From Chitinophaga pinensis (GTDB taxonomy: Bacteria > Bacteroidota > Bacteroidia > Chitinophagales > Chitinophagaceae): a DNA stretch of 64,000 bases. Below, one piece after another: positions 41,073 through 50,900 of this stretch (position 1 is its first letter; every line of letters begins with the position of its first letter). The position numbers were made by a program, and so were the translations under genes. Below the pieces are notes generated by a model. The model had not been told where the DNA came from. It saw nothing but the letters and a program-made list of their open reading frames with translations, and searched no databases. The stretch spans positions 1-64,000 of the forward strand of contig CAMBEI010000005.1 of NCBI GenBank assembly GCA_945865645.1, read 5' to 3'.

Positions 41073-41208
41073 ACCGCTAAGGGTTTGTATCTTAGCGAAG
41101 GTGGCGATTTTCACTACAAATATTGATGCGGAGAACCAATGTTTGATTAATCACAAATGTGTCTGCAGAGCACTGAACCGCCACTTTTTCCAAACCCGTG
41201 TTAGCGGT
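41073..41208 (-). repeat. attC-like imperfect palindromic repeat between the two accessory genes
   Basis: Outer inverted repeat ACCGCTAAGGGTTTG (41073-41087) / CAAACCCGTGTTAGCGGT (41191-41208); inner GTGGCG (41101-41106) / CGCCAC (41179-41184); begins 2 nt past the stop of the M23-like gene. Confidence 0.65.
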
Positions 41209-41210
41209 AG

Positions 41211-42182
41211 TTATTTTTTCTCGTTGCCTATCTTCTCCTTTTTTATTGGTGAATAATCTGTTTTGGTTTGTCCGTTCACTTGTATTTTGTCAAAGTAACA
41301 TTTTACACCTGTTGCTGAATTCATATCTTCTACATTTTGAATGTGAAAATGTAAATGAGGTTCTGATGAATTGCCTGAATTTCCGCAAAGTCCAAGCAAT
41401 TGTCCTTGCTTTATTTTTTGTCCTTGTTTAACTGAAATTGAATGTTGTTTGAAGTGAGCAAAAAATAAATACTCATTGTTCTGCGTTTTTATAATAACTG
41501 TGTTGCCTGGAACGTAAATAGGATTTAAAATTCCTGGCACATTGTCTTTAACTCCATCAACTACCAAAATAATTTCTCCATCACAAGGTGCAACAAGGTC
41601 TTTTCCAAAAGCATAATAATCTTCATTGGTTTTTCCGTCTGATTTATATGAATTTCCTTTCTCGTTACTTATTACAATATCAAAGGCGTTTTTTTGAGCT
41701 TCACTTTCAACATGATAATTCAATTCTTTTGTATCTCCACCCCAAATTACTGTCCACTTGTCTTTAAAAGGTAAAATTAGTTTTGTCGTGTTACGAACTA
41801 ATTTTGACAAATTGCTTTCTTTGAAAGGTTTTACAAATAGGCCATTGATTTTTGAATTATTGTCAACCGAAATATTTACTGCAAATAATGCTCTCTCAAA
41901 ATTTGTTTTGTAAGAGGTGTAAGTTTGTTCATATTTTACAAATTGCCTTTTTGTAATTTTCCCTGCTTGTGTTTTCAGTCCTGTTAAAAATTCTTTCAAT
42001 TTGTCAAGTGGTAATGTATTTTGCATTTCTGTTGAAAAACTTGAAAATATTGCATCAAAATTATCAGCATTATAATTCATCTCAAAACTGTCCGCAACAG
42101 ATTTGGTTGCTATTTTTTCAGTCTGTCCAAATGCAAAGTTCATAAAAGTTGTCAAGAGTACTATTGCTAAATATTTTTTCAT
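41211..42182 (-). CDS. M23-like (LytM) peptidase domain protein with N-terminal DUF3887-like region
   Basis: YYAFGKDLVAPCDGEIILVVDG, HFKQHSISVKQGQKIKQGQLLGLCGNSGNSSEPHLHFHIQN. Confidence 0.85.
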   Translation of the reverse strand: MKKYLAIVLLTTFMNFAFGQTEKIATKSVADSFEMNYNADNFDAIFSSFSTEMQNTLPLDKLKEFLTGLKTQAGKITKRQFVKYEQTYTSYKTNFERALFAVNISVDNNSKINGLFVKPFKESNLSKLVRNTTKLILPFKDKWTVIWGGDTKELNYHVESEAQKNAFDIVISNEKGNSYKSDGKTNEDYYAFGKDLVAPCDGEIILVVDGVKDNVPGILNPIYVPGNTVIIKTQNNEYLFFAHFKQHSISVKQGQKIKQGQLLGLCGNSGNSSEPHLHFHIQNVEDMNSATGVKCYFDKIQVNGQTKTDYSPIKKEKIGNEKK

Positions 42183-42214
42183 TATGTTAGAATTTTATGG
42201 GGTCTGGTATAATT

Positions 42215-42259
42215 ACCGCCAACGTTCCGCCGCTTGGCGAGGTTGCGAACTTCGTAACC
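42215..42259 (-). repeat. attC-like half-site upstream of the M23-like gene
   Basis: ACCGCCAACGTTCCGCCGCTTGGCGAGGTTGCGAACTTCGTAACC; aligns with 41073 onward (ACCGCYAA...CTTRGCGARGKKGCGA). Confidence 0.6.
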
Positions 42260-42385
42260 GTTTATTTTTTTAAAAACAGCACTTTCATTCCATTCCATCG
42301 TAAAGCTAGTGATATCTGACTTAAAGTAGGACTTTAGATACCAGACGGCATAAGCAAAATCGCCTGATATTTTTACTTTCTTAAA
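42254..42385 (-). pseudogene. Truncated SnoaL/DUF4440-like fragment
   Basis: Minus-strand reading FKKVKISGDFAYAVWYLKSYFKSDITSFTMEWNESAVFKKINGY, a DUF4440-like C-terminal pattern that stops being protein-like at the repeat. Confidence 0.5.
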
Positions 42386-42392
42386 TTAAAAA

Positions 42393-42539
42393 TCATCTTT
42401 CCTGTCGCGAATTGCTTTTCGCCATCTGTTTGTACATCTCAGCTTCCATTTCTAATGTTATAATTTCCCCTCCTTCAATAAGTAAATAATCGGGAGCACA
42501 GTGAGATTTGTGGTTAGAGAAATCGGTTTTTTTGTTCAT
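42393..42539 (-). CDS. Small hypothetical protein (48 aa)
   Basis: ATG...TGA: MNKKTDFSNHKSHCAPDYLLIEGGEIITLEMEAEMYKQMAKSNSRQER; below the ORF track threshold. Confidence 0.4.
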   Translation of the reverse strand: MNKKTDFSNHKSHCAPDYLLIEGGEIITLEMEAEMYKQMAKSNSRQER

Positions 42540-42745
42540 TGTTGTATATAATCATCTCTCAACAATTTAACGATAGCCGTGGAATCCTTTTTGGCTTGTG
42601 AATAACTATTTTAGTTGTAACTTTTTGTGGCGTCTAAAACTAACTTTATTTGGATAGATAAAATTTAATATAAAATGGGTATCTTATTTATATCTCAACA
42701 AATCAACATCTATTTTGTTTGTATCTTTAGCGCAAGTACGAACAC

Positions 42746-45613
42746 ATGGCGAAACTAAAAGAGACTTCTTCCCAAGATTTAATTGATAACAATTTTATTC
42801 AAGTATTTGGTGCCCGAGAGCACAATCTCAAAAATATTGATATAAATATTCCAAAAAACAAACTGGTTGTTTTTACTGGAGTAAGTGGTAGCGGAAAATC
42901 TTCGCTTGCCTTTGATACCATTTATAACGAGGGACAACGACGTTATATGGAAAGCTTTAGCGCTTATGCCCGGCAGTTTGTAGGTGATATGGAGAGGCCG
43001 GATGTAGATAAGATCACCGGTTTATCTCCAGTTATTTCCATAGAGCAGAAAACAACTAACAAAAATCCTCGAAGTACAGTAGGTACCGTTACAGAAATTT
43101 ATGACTTTTTGAGATTGCTGTATGCAAGGGTAGGAGAGGCGTACAGTTATAATACAGGAAAAAGAATGGTGAAGTTTAGTGAAGAAGAAATTGTAAGTAA
43201 CATTTTCGAAAAATTTGAAAATAATAAAATTAGTTTACTGGCGCCTTTGGTCAGAGGTCGAAAGGGGCACTACAGGGAACTTTTTGAAGACATTCGCAAG
43301 AAAGGATATTTAAAAGTAAGAGTTGATGGCGAAGTGATGGATCTAAAACCAAGAATGCAGATTGACCGGTATAAAATTCATGATATAGAAGTTGTGGTAG
43401 ACAGATTAGTAGTAACTGATGACATGCGGTTCAGGTTAAGTCAGAGTGTGCAAAAAACTTTGCAATTGGGTAAGCAGTTGATGTTTCTTTTAATTAATGA
43501 AGATGATAAAGTGGTTCAATACAGCAAGCAGTTGATGTGTGATGAAACCGAAATCAGTTATGAAGAACCTTCGCCAAATGCCTTTTCATTTAACTCACCT
43601 TATGGAGCATGTCCCATCTGCAAGGGTTTAGGTAATGTATATACGATCGAAATGGAATCGGTGTTGCCCGATACCTCCATAAGCTTAGCAGCCGGAGGGA
43701 TAGTACCTTTGGGCGAAGAAAGAGATGCCAGTGTTTATCAGCAAGTTGTTGTTTTTGCAAAAAAGTATAAAATAAATTTAGATAAGCCTATTAAGGATTT
43801 GCCAAAAGCGCAGCTCGATTTACTTTTATTTGGTGATCAAAATATTAATCCAGATTTGGAATTAGATATGAGTGATGATTCTGTTCCGGAAATATTTACC
43901 GGTAGTTACGAAGGTATTATTCCCATGCTTAAACGCTGGTTCAGTTCCTTACAAAGCTCCGAGATGCTACGTAGCTGGGTTGAAAAATTTATGAAATTAG
44001 CTACATGCACTTCCTGTAATGGAGCAAGGTTAAAAAAAGAAAGCTGTTGGTTTAAAATTGATAACAGGAATATTGCCGAGTTAAGTAATTTAAATTTAGA
44101 TAATTTGGCCGCTTGGTTTGATGGATTAGAATTACGCTTGAATGAAAAACAAAATGCCATAGCTAAAGATGTTTTAAAAGAAATAAGAGAGCGCCTTCAA
44201 TTTTTATTAGACGTTGGATTAACTTATCTATCTCTAAGCCGGTCGTCTAAAAGTCTTAGTGGCGGAGAGTTGCAGCGCATCAGGCTGGCTACTCAAATTG
44301 GCTCTCAATTACAGGGCATTACTTATATTTTAGATGAGCCAAGTATCGGATTACATCAACGAGACAACCAGCGTTTGATTAAAGCGTTACAAAATTTAAG
44401 AGATATTGGTAATAGTGTATTGGTAGTGGAGCATGATAAAGACATAATGCTAGCAGCCGATTATTTGATAGACATAGGTCCCAAGGCCGGTAAATATGGC
44501 GGTGAAATTGTAGCTATGGGAACGCCACAAACTATTTTAGATTCCAACTCTGAAACGGCGCAATATCTTTTGGGTACAAAAAGTATTGCCTTGCCAAAAG
44601 AAAGGAGAAAAGGAAATGGAAAGCTTATTGAGTTAAATAGTGCTAATGGGAATAATTTAAGAAATGTAAGTGTAAAATTTCCTTTGGGAAAATTAATATT
44701 GGTAACCGGTGTTAGCGGAAGTGGAAAATCTACTTTGATAAATGAAACACTTTATCCATTAATGAGTAAGTTCTGTTATAATTCTAAAGCAAATCCGCTG
44801 GAATATAAATCTATAAAAGGGTTAGAGCAGATAGATAAAGTGATTGAGATTGACCAAAGCCCTATTGGCAGAACACCAAGAAGTAATCCAGCTACTTATT
44901 GTGGTTTCTTTACAGATATTAGAACTTTATTTTCATTGGTACCAGAATCTAAAATAAGGGGTTATAAAGCCGGACGATTTTCCTTTAATGTAAAAAGTGG
45001 CAGGTGTGATGTTTGCGAAGGTGGCGGCATGCGTGTTATTGAAATGAATTTTTTGCCTGATGTATATGTGCACTGCGAAAAATGTAATGGCAGGCGATAT
45101 AATAGAGAAACACTGGAAATTCGTTACAAAGGGAAATCTATTAGTGATGTATTGGATATGACAGTTGATGATGCAGTAGATTTTTTTCAGGCAGTGCCAT
45201 ACATCTACCGTAAAATAAAAGTTTTGCAGGAGGTAGGGCTAGGTTATATTACCCTGGGACAAAGCGCGGTAACCCTTAGCGGTGGTGAAGCGCAACGGGT
45301 TAAGCTATCAACAGAATTAGGAAAAAAAGATACGGGAAAAACGTTTTATATTTTAGATGAACCTACTACCGGACTTCATTTCCAGGATATACAACATTTG
45401 CTAGAAGTGATTAATAAATTGGTAGATAGAGGCAATACGGTGCTAGTAATTGAGCATAATATGGATGTAATAAAGGTAGCAGATCATATTATAGACATTG
45501 GCCCAGAAGGCGGCGATGGGGGAGGATTAATTTTATTTGAGGGCGTTCCAGAAAATTTAATAAAAGTAAAGGGAAGTTTTACTGGAAAATATTTACAGGC
45601 AGAATTGCATTAA
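42746..45613 (+). CDS. uvrA: Excinuclease ABC subunit A, paralogue 2 (canonical)
   Basis: [94 protein letters not shown]. Confidence 0.95.
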   Translation: MAKLKETSSQDLIDNNFIQVFGAREHNLKNIDINIPKNKLVVFTGVSGSGKSSLAFDTIYNEGQRRYMESFSAYARQFVGDMERPDVDKITGLSPVISIEQKTTNKNPRSTVGTVTEIYDFLRLLYARVGEAYSYNTGKRMVKFSEEEIVSNIFEKFENNKISLLAPLVRGRKGHYRELFEDIRKKGYLKVRVDGEVMDLKPRMQIDRYKIHDIEVVVDRLVVTDDMRFRLSQSVQKTLQLGKQLMFLLINEDDKVVQYSKQLMCDETEISYEEPSPNAFSFNSPYGACPICKGLGNVYTIEMESVLPDTSISLAAGGIVPLGEERDASVYQQVVVFAKKYKINLDKPIKDLPKAQLDLLLFGDQNINPDLELDMSDDSVPEIFTGSYEGIIPMLKRWFSSLQSSEMLRSWVEKFMKLATCTSCNGARLKKESCWFKIDNRNIAELSNLNLDNLAAWFDGLELRLNEKQNAIAKDVLKEIRERLQFLLDVGLTYLSLSRSSKSLSGGELQRIRLATQIGSQLQGITYILDEPSIGLHQRDNQRLIKALQNLRDIGNSVLVVEHDKDIMLAADYLIDIGPKAGKYGGEIVAMGTPQTILDSNSETAQYLLGTKSIALPKERRKGNGKLIELNSANGNNLRNVSVKFPLGKLILVTGVSGSGKSTLINETLYPLMSKFCYNSKANPLEYKSIKGLEQIDKVIEIDQSPIGRTPRSNPATYCGFFTDIRTLFSLVPESKIRGYKAGRFSFNVKSGRCDVCEGGGMRVIEMNFLPDVYVHCEKCNGRRYNRETLEIRYKGKSISDVLDMTVDDAVDFFQAVPYIYRKIKVLQEVGLGYITLGQSAVTLSGGEAQRVKLSTELGKKDTGKTFYILDEPTTGLHFQDIQHLLEVINKLVDRGNTVLVIEHNMDVIKVADHIIDIGPEGGDGGGLILFEGVPENLIKVKGSFTGKYLQAELH

Positions 45614-45843
45614 AAAACATATTTTATACCTATGGTTTTTAAATTTAAAAGATGTCAGCGAAATTTAAAATTTGTGCATATATTTTTATAAAAATGACCT
45701 TCATCACAAATCAGTTTATATTTTCAATTCTAATTGGATAATTACTATAACTTAAAGCTTGAATAGATTAAAATTCTAGTTAAAGTTGGTAAATCACTTT
45801 ATAAAAATGGAAAATAAAGCAGGTTATTTCCTCATATGTAAAA

Positions 45844-46293
45844 TTATTTAATTAAGATCATTTCTATATGCGGAATGCCATCTTCTAGGTACTCTTCACT
45901 AGTTTGCGAAAATCCAAAAGAAGAATAGAATTTATAGAGATAAGCTTGAGCACCAATCTTTATTTGTGTACAGGCAAATTCACTAAAAGTAAGTCTGATA
46001 CTTTCTGTCATAAGTTGAATGCCTAACCCTATTTTACGATATTTAGGGGATGTAACAACGCGGCCAATACTAGCTTCATTATAAGATATACCCTGGGGTA
46101 AAATGCGAGTGTATGCTGCTAATATTTCTCCATGCCAGACACATAGATGTTTCGAGAGTGCATCTTTACTATCGGCATCCTGATAAACACAGTTTTGTTC
46201 CAACACAAAAACTTCATTTCTTAGTTGCATGATAGCATACAATTCTGCTGCAGACAATTCATTAAAATTTTTTAAAATCCAGTTTAATTGCAT
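45844..46293 (-). CDS. GNAT acetyltransferase, ElaA-like
   Basis: LRNEVFVLEQNCVYQDADSKD; AYTRILPQGISYNEASIGRVVTSPKYRKIGLGIQLM. Confidence 0.87.
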   Translation of the reverse strand: MQLNWILKNFNELSAAELYAIMQLRNEVFVLEQNCVYQDADSKDALSKHLCVWHGEILAAYTRILPQGISYNEASIGRVVTSPKYRKIGLGIQLMTESIRLTFSEFACTQIKIGAQAYLYKFYSSFGFSQTSEEYLEDGIPHIEMILIK

Positions 46294-46336
46294 TGCTTAT
46301 TTTCTGTTCGGTTAAAGAATATTTTGGCTGCTAATA

Positions 46337-47596
46337 TTATTTTTTATTTAAGAAAGGTAAAATATCTTCTATACTTACCCGCTGTTGCTTATCATCTATT
46401 TCAATTACTACACAATAGCCGTTTGCGCCACCTGCAATTTTTATTACATCTACCAGTTTTTGCTGATCACTTTCAATTCTTTTTCCATCTGTTGGACTCC
46501 ATATTTCTTTGGTACATAAGCAACCCTGAGTTGGAGTTAAAGGGTAATAAATTTCTTTTTGATAATAAGCTGGATTTACGGTTGTGCCATGTGCAATAAT
46601 TTCGGTACGCCCTGCTTTACCAGCAACATAAGTTTCATAAAACGGGATATATTTTCGCCAAGAAACAGGAAGTAAATCGGTATAATTATCGCCTAATTTT
46701 TGTTTTGTTGAATCGGTAATTTCTAATGAATTTTCATAAGGCATAACTAACTGAATATTGCTTGTGGGCCCAATAAAATTACTCTTTGAAACATCAAATC
46801 CTGTCATTTTAAAAATGCCCTGTGGTGTATTTCCATTGGTTAAATACCCCGGCATGTTTGTTATACTTCTTGCTAATTGAGGCACAGAAAAATAATTTCC
46901 ACTTTCCGTTTTAACAAATTCACCGTTTTTGCCTCTAACCATTGCCAAACCTGGATAGTTTCTGTTTTTTCTTTGAAAACTAAAAATTACCGTTTCAGTG
47001 TATAAAAATTTTTTATTTAATAAATCTTCAATTGGTGGTAGGGTATAGTTTTTAATTATTAGTTTGTTTTTCAAAATTTTAAAAAATGGATTATCTGACA
47101 CTTCTTTAAAATTTATAGTTATTTCATCCATTCTTTTTAATAGCATATTTTTGTATACTTCTAGTTCATTATTCATTAAAAGGTATTCAGCACACATTGC
47201 AAAAATCTTTGGATTATTTGTTTGTTTTAAAAAAGAAACTATTTGCGGTATAAATTCTTTTGAGTAATTTGTATAGATCAATTCTATCAATGCCCGTTGA
47301 AAAATAATGCTTCTTTTTGTAATGGAGTCTAGTGCTAGGCGAATATGAGCATCAGTATAAGGCGATTTATAATTTATTAATTCCATTACCCAAAATGCAT
47401 CCTGCCAATTTTCTTCTGTGCTGTCTGTTAAACTAAGAGATAAATTTTTGTTGATGCTGTTGTTAATTAAATTTCGGTATTCTTTTATTCTGTTTTCTTT
47501 AGTTGTGTTTAAGGCATAAGGTATTATATCTGTCTGGGCTGTTGTGCGCAAACCAAATAATAATGATACTGTAAGTATTAAAAATAACTTAAGCAT
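46337..47596 (-). CDS. Secreted protein with divergent L,D-transpeptidase-like catalytic region
   Basis: Signal peptide; C-terminal GRTEIIAHGTTVNPAYYQKEIYYPLTPTQGCLCTKEIW resembles the H-G...(S/T)-x-G-C arrangement of L,D-transpeptidases. Confidence 0.5.
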   Translation of the reverse strand: MLKLFLILTVSLLFGLRTTAQTDIIPYALNTTKENRIKEYRNLINNSINKNLSLSLTDSTEENWQDAFWVMELINYKSPYTDAHIRLALDSITKRSIIFQRALIELIYTNYSKEFIPQIVSFLKQTNNPKIFAMCAEYLLMNNELEVYKNMLLKRMDEITINFKEVSDNPFFKILKNKLIIKNYTLPPIEDLLNKKFLYTETVIFSFQRKNRNYPGLAMVRGKNGEFVKTESGNYFSVPQLARSITNMPGYLTNGNTPQGIFKMTGFDVSKSNFIGPTSNIQLVMPYENSLEITDSTKQKLGDNYTDLLPVSWRKYIPFYETYVAGKAGRTEIIAHGTTVNPAYYQKEIYYPLTPTQGCLCTKEIWSPTDGKRIESDQQKLVDVIKIAGGANGYCVVIEIDDKQQRVSIEDILPFLNKK

Positions 47597-47665
47597 ACTT
47601 GTAATATAAAATAAAAAAAGTATACACCTATAGGCAGATGCTTAGTACGATTAGTTACAAAAATA

Positions 47666-48535
47666 TTATTGAACATTTGCAGTTAAAAATGCTTGTATTT
47701 TGTTAAAGGCGTCTATATTGGTGGGTGCATCCCAGCTGCCATGGCCCATAAGCGGGTAAAATACATATTGATTAATAATGCCTGCTGTTGTTAATTTATT
47801 TTTTAATGCCAGCGATTGGGTAGTTGGATTAACCAATGGATCTAAACCTCCTTGTAAAATTATAGTTGGACAAGCAGTTGCAGTAGCATAAGTTATTGGA
47901 CTACTTTGATTATACATAGTGGGGTTTGATGTAGGCGTGCCACTTAATAAAAGTGCAATGCTGCCTGGAGTAAAAGTGCCCGGGTTATTATACATATCAA
48001 CCATATCGGTTGGTCCAAAAAAATCGACAACAGCTTTTATTTTTACTACACTTTGATATTTATATGCATGTAATAAAGCAAGATGCCCACCAGCACTCCC
48101 ACCCATAATTACAAATTTATCGCTTATTAAATAGGTGGAACGATTACCATAAATATATTCAATGGCTGCTCTAACATCTATTTCCTGTGCAGGAAAAGGA
48201 TTTGTGGAGGGTAATGCAGCTAATCGGTAGTTTAAATTAAAAATAGCATAATTCGGTAATCTCTTTTTTAGTGTATCTATATCAACTGCTGTAAATTCAC
48301 TTTTGTCACCACTTATCCAAGCGCCTCCATGAATAAGAATTATAACTTTAGTAGTGGCAGTATTTCTATTTTCAGGTAAGTATATATCCATTTTCTGAAG
48401 TGGATCTGAACCATATGCTACGTTAAAGGTATTTTTTTCTAAAATAGGCGTACAATCACCACATACTTTTTTGTCACATGATTCAAAAACAAAAAGCACG
48501 AATATGGCTAACGCAAATATTTTTTTTATTTTCAT
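47666..48535 (-). CDS. Secreted/lipoprotein alpha/beta hydrolase (esterase-like)
   Basis: LIHGGAWISGDKSEF, VIMGGSAGGHLALLHAY, ILQGGLDPLVNP, GHGSWD. Confidence 0.85.
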   Translation of the reverse strand: MKIKKIFALAIFVLFVFESCDKKVCGDCTPILEKNTFNVAYGSDPLQKMDIYLPENRNTATTKVIILIHGGAWISGDKSEFTAVDIDTLKKRLPNYAIFNLNYRLAALPSTNPFPAQEIDVRAAIEYIYGNRSTYLISDKFVIMGGSAGGHLALLHAYKYQSVVKIKAVVDFFGPTDMVDMYNNPGTFTPGSIALLLSGTPTSNPTMYNQSSPITYATATACPTIILQGGLDPLVNPTTQSLALKNKLTTAGIINQYVFYPLMGHGSWDAPTNIDAFNKIQAFLTANVQ

Positions 48536-48565
48536 GTTTTTAATATTGAGCATTAAAAGTAATGA

Positions 48566-50392
48566 TTATTTTATATTTAATTTTATTTGCAATTCTTCAA
48601 ATTGTTTCTCTTCAATTGTAGAGGGGGCATCCAACATAACATCTCTACCACTATTATTTTTAGGAAATGCAATAAAATCACGAATGCTTTCGCTGCCGCC
48701 TAAAATAGCACATAGTCTATCGAAGCCAAAAGCGATACCACCATGTGGCGGTGCTCCGTATTCAAAAGCCCCAAGTAAAAAACCAAATTTATGCTGCTGT
48801 TCTGCAGCATTCATACCAAGTGCAGCAAACATTTTTTCTTGCAATGCTCTTTGGTAAATACGGATAGATCCACCACCAATTTCATTACCATTTAAAACCA
48901 TATCGTAAGCATTTGCTTTGATGTTGGCATAAGGATGTTCTAAATATGTTTCAGCATTTTCAATTACAGGATTATTATTAATCATCAGGTTAATGTGATC
49001 TTGTTTTGGCGATGTGAAAGGATGATGACGAGCAACCCATCTATTTCCTTCTTCATCATATTCAAATAATGGGAAATCAATTACCCATAATAATTTAAAT
49101 TCAGTTGACTTACGCAACCCCAAACGATCGGCGAGGTACATACGCAAATCGCTTATAGCCTTACGGGTTTTCTCCTCAGCTCCTGCTAAAATTAAAATTA
49201 GGTCACCCACTTTGGCATGAGCGGCTTCGGCGATGGTTTTTAATTTGAGTTCGCTATAAAATTTATCCACACTACTTTTATATGTACCATCGGTATTGTA
49301 TTTTATAAATACCAATCCTTTCATTCCAATTTGCGGTCGCTTTACCCATTCAGTTAATTCATCAGTTTGTTTTCGACTGTATTCGCTGCATCCAGGAATA
49401 GCAATAGCAACAACTGTTTCAGCTTCGTCAAAAACTTTAAAATCAACATCCTTTATTAAATGAGCGAAATCATTTTTATCTGTAAAAATGGTTTTAGGTT
49501 TTTTAAGATTGCAGATAGAAATATCAAAACGGATATCCGGCTTATCATTCCCATACTGCCACATAGCATCTTCCCAGGTCATGCGTTCCACTTTGTCGGT
49601 GTAATCAATGCCTTTCACATCTTTAAAAATTTGTTTTATCAAACCTTCAAATATTTGTATAATATCATCCTGGCCTACAAAAGCCATTTCACAATCTATC
49701 TGGGTAAACTCAGGCTGTCGATCAGCCCGAAGGTCTTCATCTCTAAAACATTTTACAATTTGATAGTAGCGATCGTAACCACTAACCATCAACAACTGTT
49801 TAAATGTTTGGGGTGATTGTGGTAATGCATAAAATTGACCTGGATTCATTCTGGATGGCACTACAAAATCTCTAGCGCCTTCGGGGGTGCTTTTAATTAA
49901 AAAGGGGGTTTCAATATCCATGAAATTATTTTCATGCAGATAATTTCTAGTACATCTATTTACTTGGTACCGAAGTTCTAAATTTTTTTTAATAGCGTTT
50001 CTTCTTAAATCAAGAAAACGATATTTCATCCGAATATCATCACCCCCATCCGTATCATCTTGGATGGTGAAAGGCGGCAGGGCTGATTTATTTAAAATAT
50101 TATATTCAGTAACATTTATTTCTATTTCACCCGTTGGAATGTTGGCATTCTTACTGCTTCGTTCATGCACATTACCTTTTATTTGTAATACAAATTCGCG
50201 TCCAAGGGGATTGGCATCTAAGAGAGCATTTAAATTTTCTGAAAATAATAGCTGTGTAATACCATAGCGATCTCGGAGGTCGATAAAGGTGATGCTGCCA
50301 AATTTACGAACGGTTTGTACCCAACCAGCAAGGGATACTTCTTTGTTAATATCTATTAATCTTAATTCACCACAGGTATTAGTTCTGTACAT
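48566..50392 (-). CDS. aspS: Aspartyl-tRNA synthetase
   Basis: [11 protein letters not shown]...[63 protein letters not shown]. Start at the internal Met is supported by a -7 motif upstream. Confidence 0.96.
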   Translation of the reverse strand: MYRTNTCGELRLIDINKEVSLAGWVQTVRKFGSITFIDLRDRYGITQLLFSENLNALLDANPLGREFVLQIKGNVHERSSKNANIPTGEIEINVTEYNILNKSALPPFTIQDDTDGGDDIRMKYRFLDLRRNAIKKNLELRYQVNRCTRNYLHENNFMDIETPFLIKSTPEGARDFVVPSRMNPGQFYALPQSPQTFKQLLMVSGYDRYYQIVKCFRDEDLRADRQPEFTQIDCEMAFVGQDDIIQIFEGLIKQIFKDVKGIDYTDKVERMTWEDAMWQYGNDKPDIRFDISICNLKKPKTIFTDKNDFAHLIKDVDFKVFDEAETVVAIAIPGCSEYSRKQTDELTEWVKRPQIGMKGLVFIKYNTDGTYKSSVDKFYSELKLKTIAEAAHAKVGDLILILAGAEEKTRKAISDLRMYLADRLGLRKSTEFKLLWVIDFPLFEYDEEGNRWVARHHPFTSPKQDHINLMINNNPVIENAETYLEHPYANIKANAYDMVLNGNEIGGGSIRIYQRALQEKMFAALGMNAAEQQHKFGFLLGAFEYGAPPHGGIAFGFDRLCAILGGSESIRDFIAFPKNNSGRDVMLDAPSTIEEKQFEELQIKLNIK

Positions 50393-50413
50393 AATGTATC
50401 TAAAATTGAGAGC

Positions 50414-50421
50414 CAAAGATA
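50414..50421 (-). promoter_or_regulatory. Bacteroidota -7-type element upstream of aspS
   Basis: Minus strand TATCTTTG, 21 nt before the ATG at 50392. Confidence 0.4.
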
Positions 50422-50432
50422 AATTAATTGCT

Positions 50433-50831
50433 TTACATCGTCTCTATCAGGTTTTTATGCATGGGGTTCCATACCAAGTAGTAGTAAACTAGTATTATAA
50501 TGCCAATTCCAAAGGGGATAATCGCCAAGTGTTTATAAGTGATTTCCCCATAAAAGACTATAGTGTCAAAATGAAAAAACTCGCTAATCATCCAGTAAGC
50601 ATTAGCTGTTATCCAAAATACAATAGCTACATTATGGCATAATTCACTCATAAATTTACGAGTTCTAATTGATATTATAATAGCAATAATTAAAGTGGGA
50701 AAAATCATTGCAATCCCAAGTGGGCGAAATATCATACACCAGCTAATATCTTTAAATAACCAAAAAAAAATGTGTAAATTTTCTATTTTGCGAAAACGCA
50801 TGGGAATATTGTAGGTTTGGTCGTTTGCCAT
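50433..50831 (-). CDS. Small multi-TM membrane protein, hypothetical
   Basis: 132-aa hydrophobic ORF; no family recognised. Confidence 0.6.
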   Translation of the reverse strand: MANDQTYNIPMRFRKIENLHIFFWLFKDISWCMIFRPLGIAMIFPTLIIAIIISIRTRKFMSELCHNVAIVFWITANAYWMISEFFHFDTIVFYGEITYKHLAIIPFGIGIIILVYYYLVWNPMHKNLIETM

Positions 50832-50900
50832 ATATCAGGACTATTTTATGTTATACACAAATTACATAAAATATAAGTATGGAGTTGCATGACATCTTTT

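Noticed and set aside
49460-49816. 118-aa plus-strand ORF within aspS
   Set aside because: Antisense to aspS with no domain signal.
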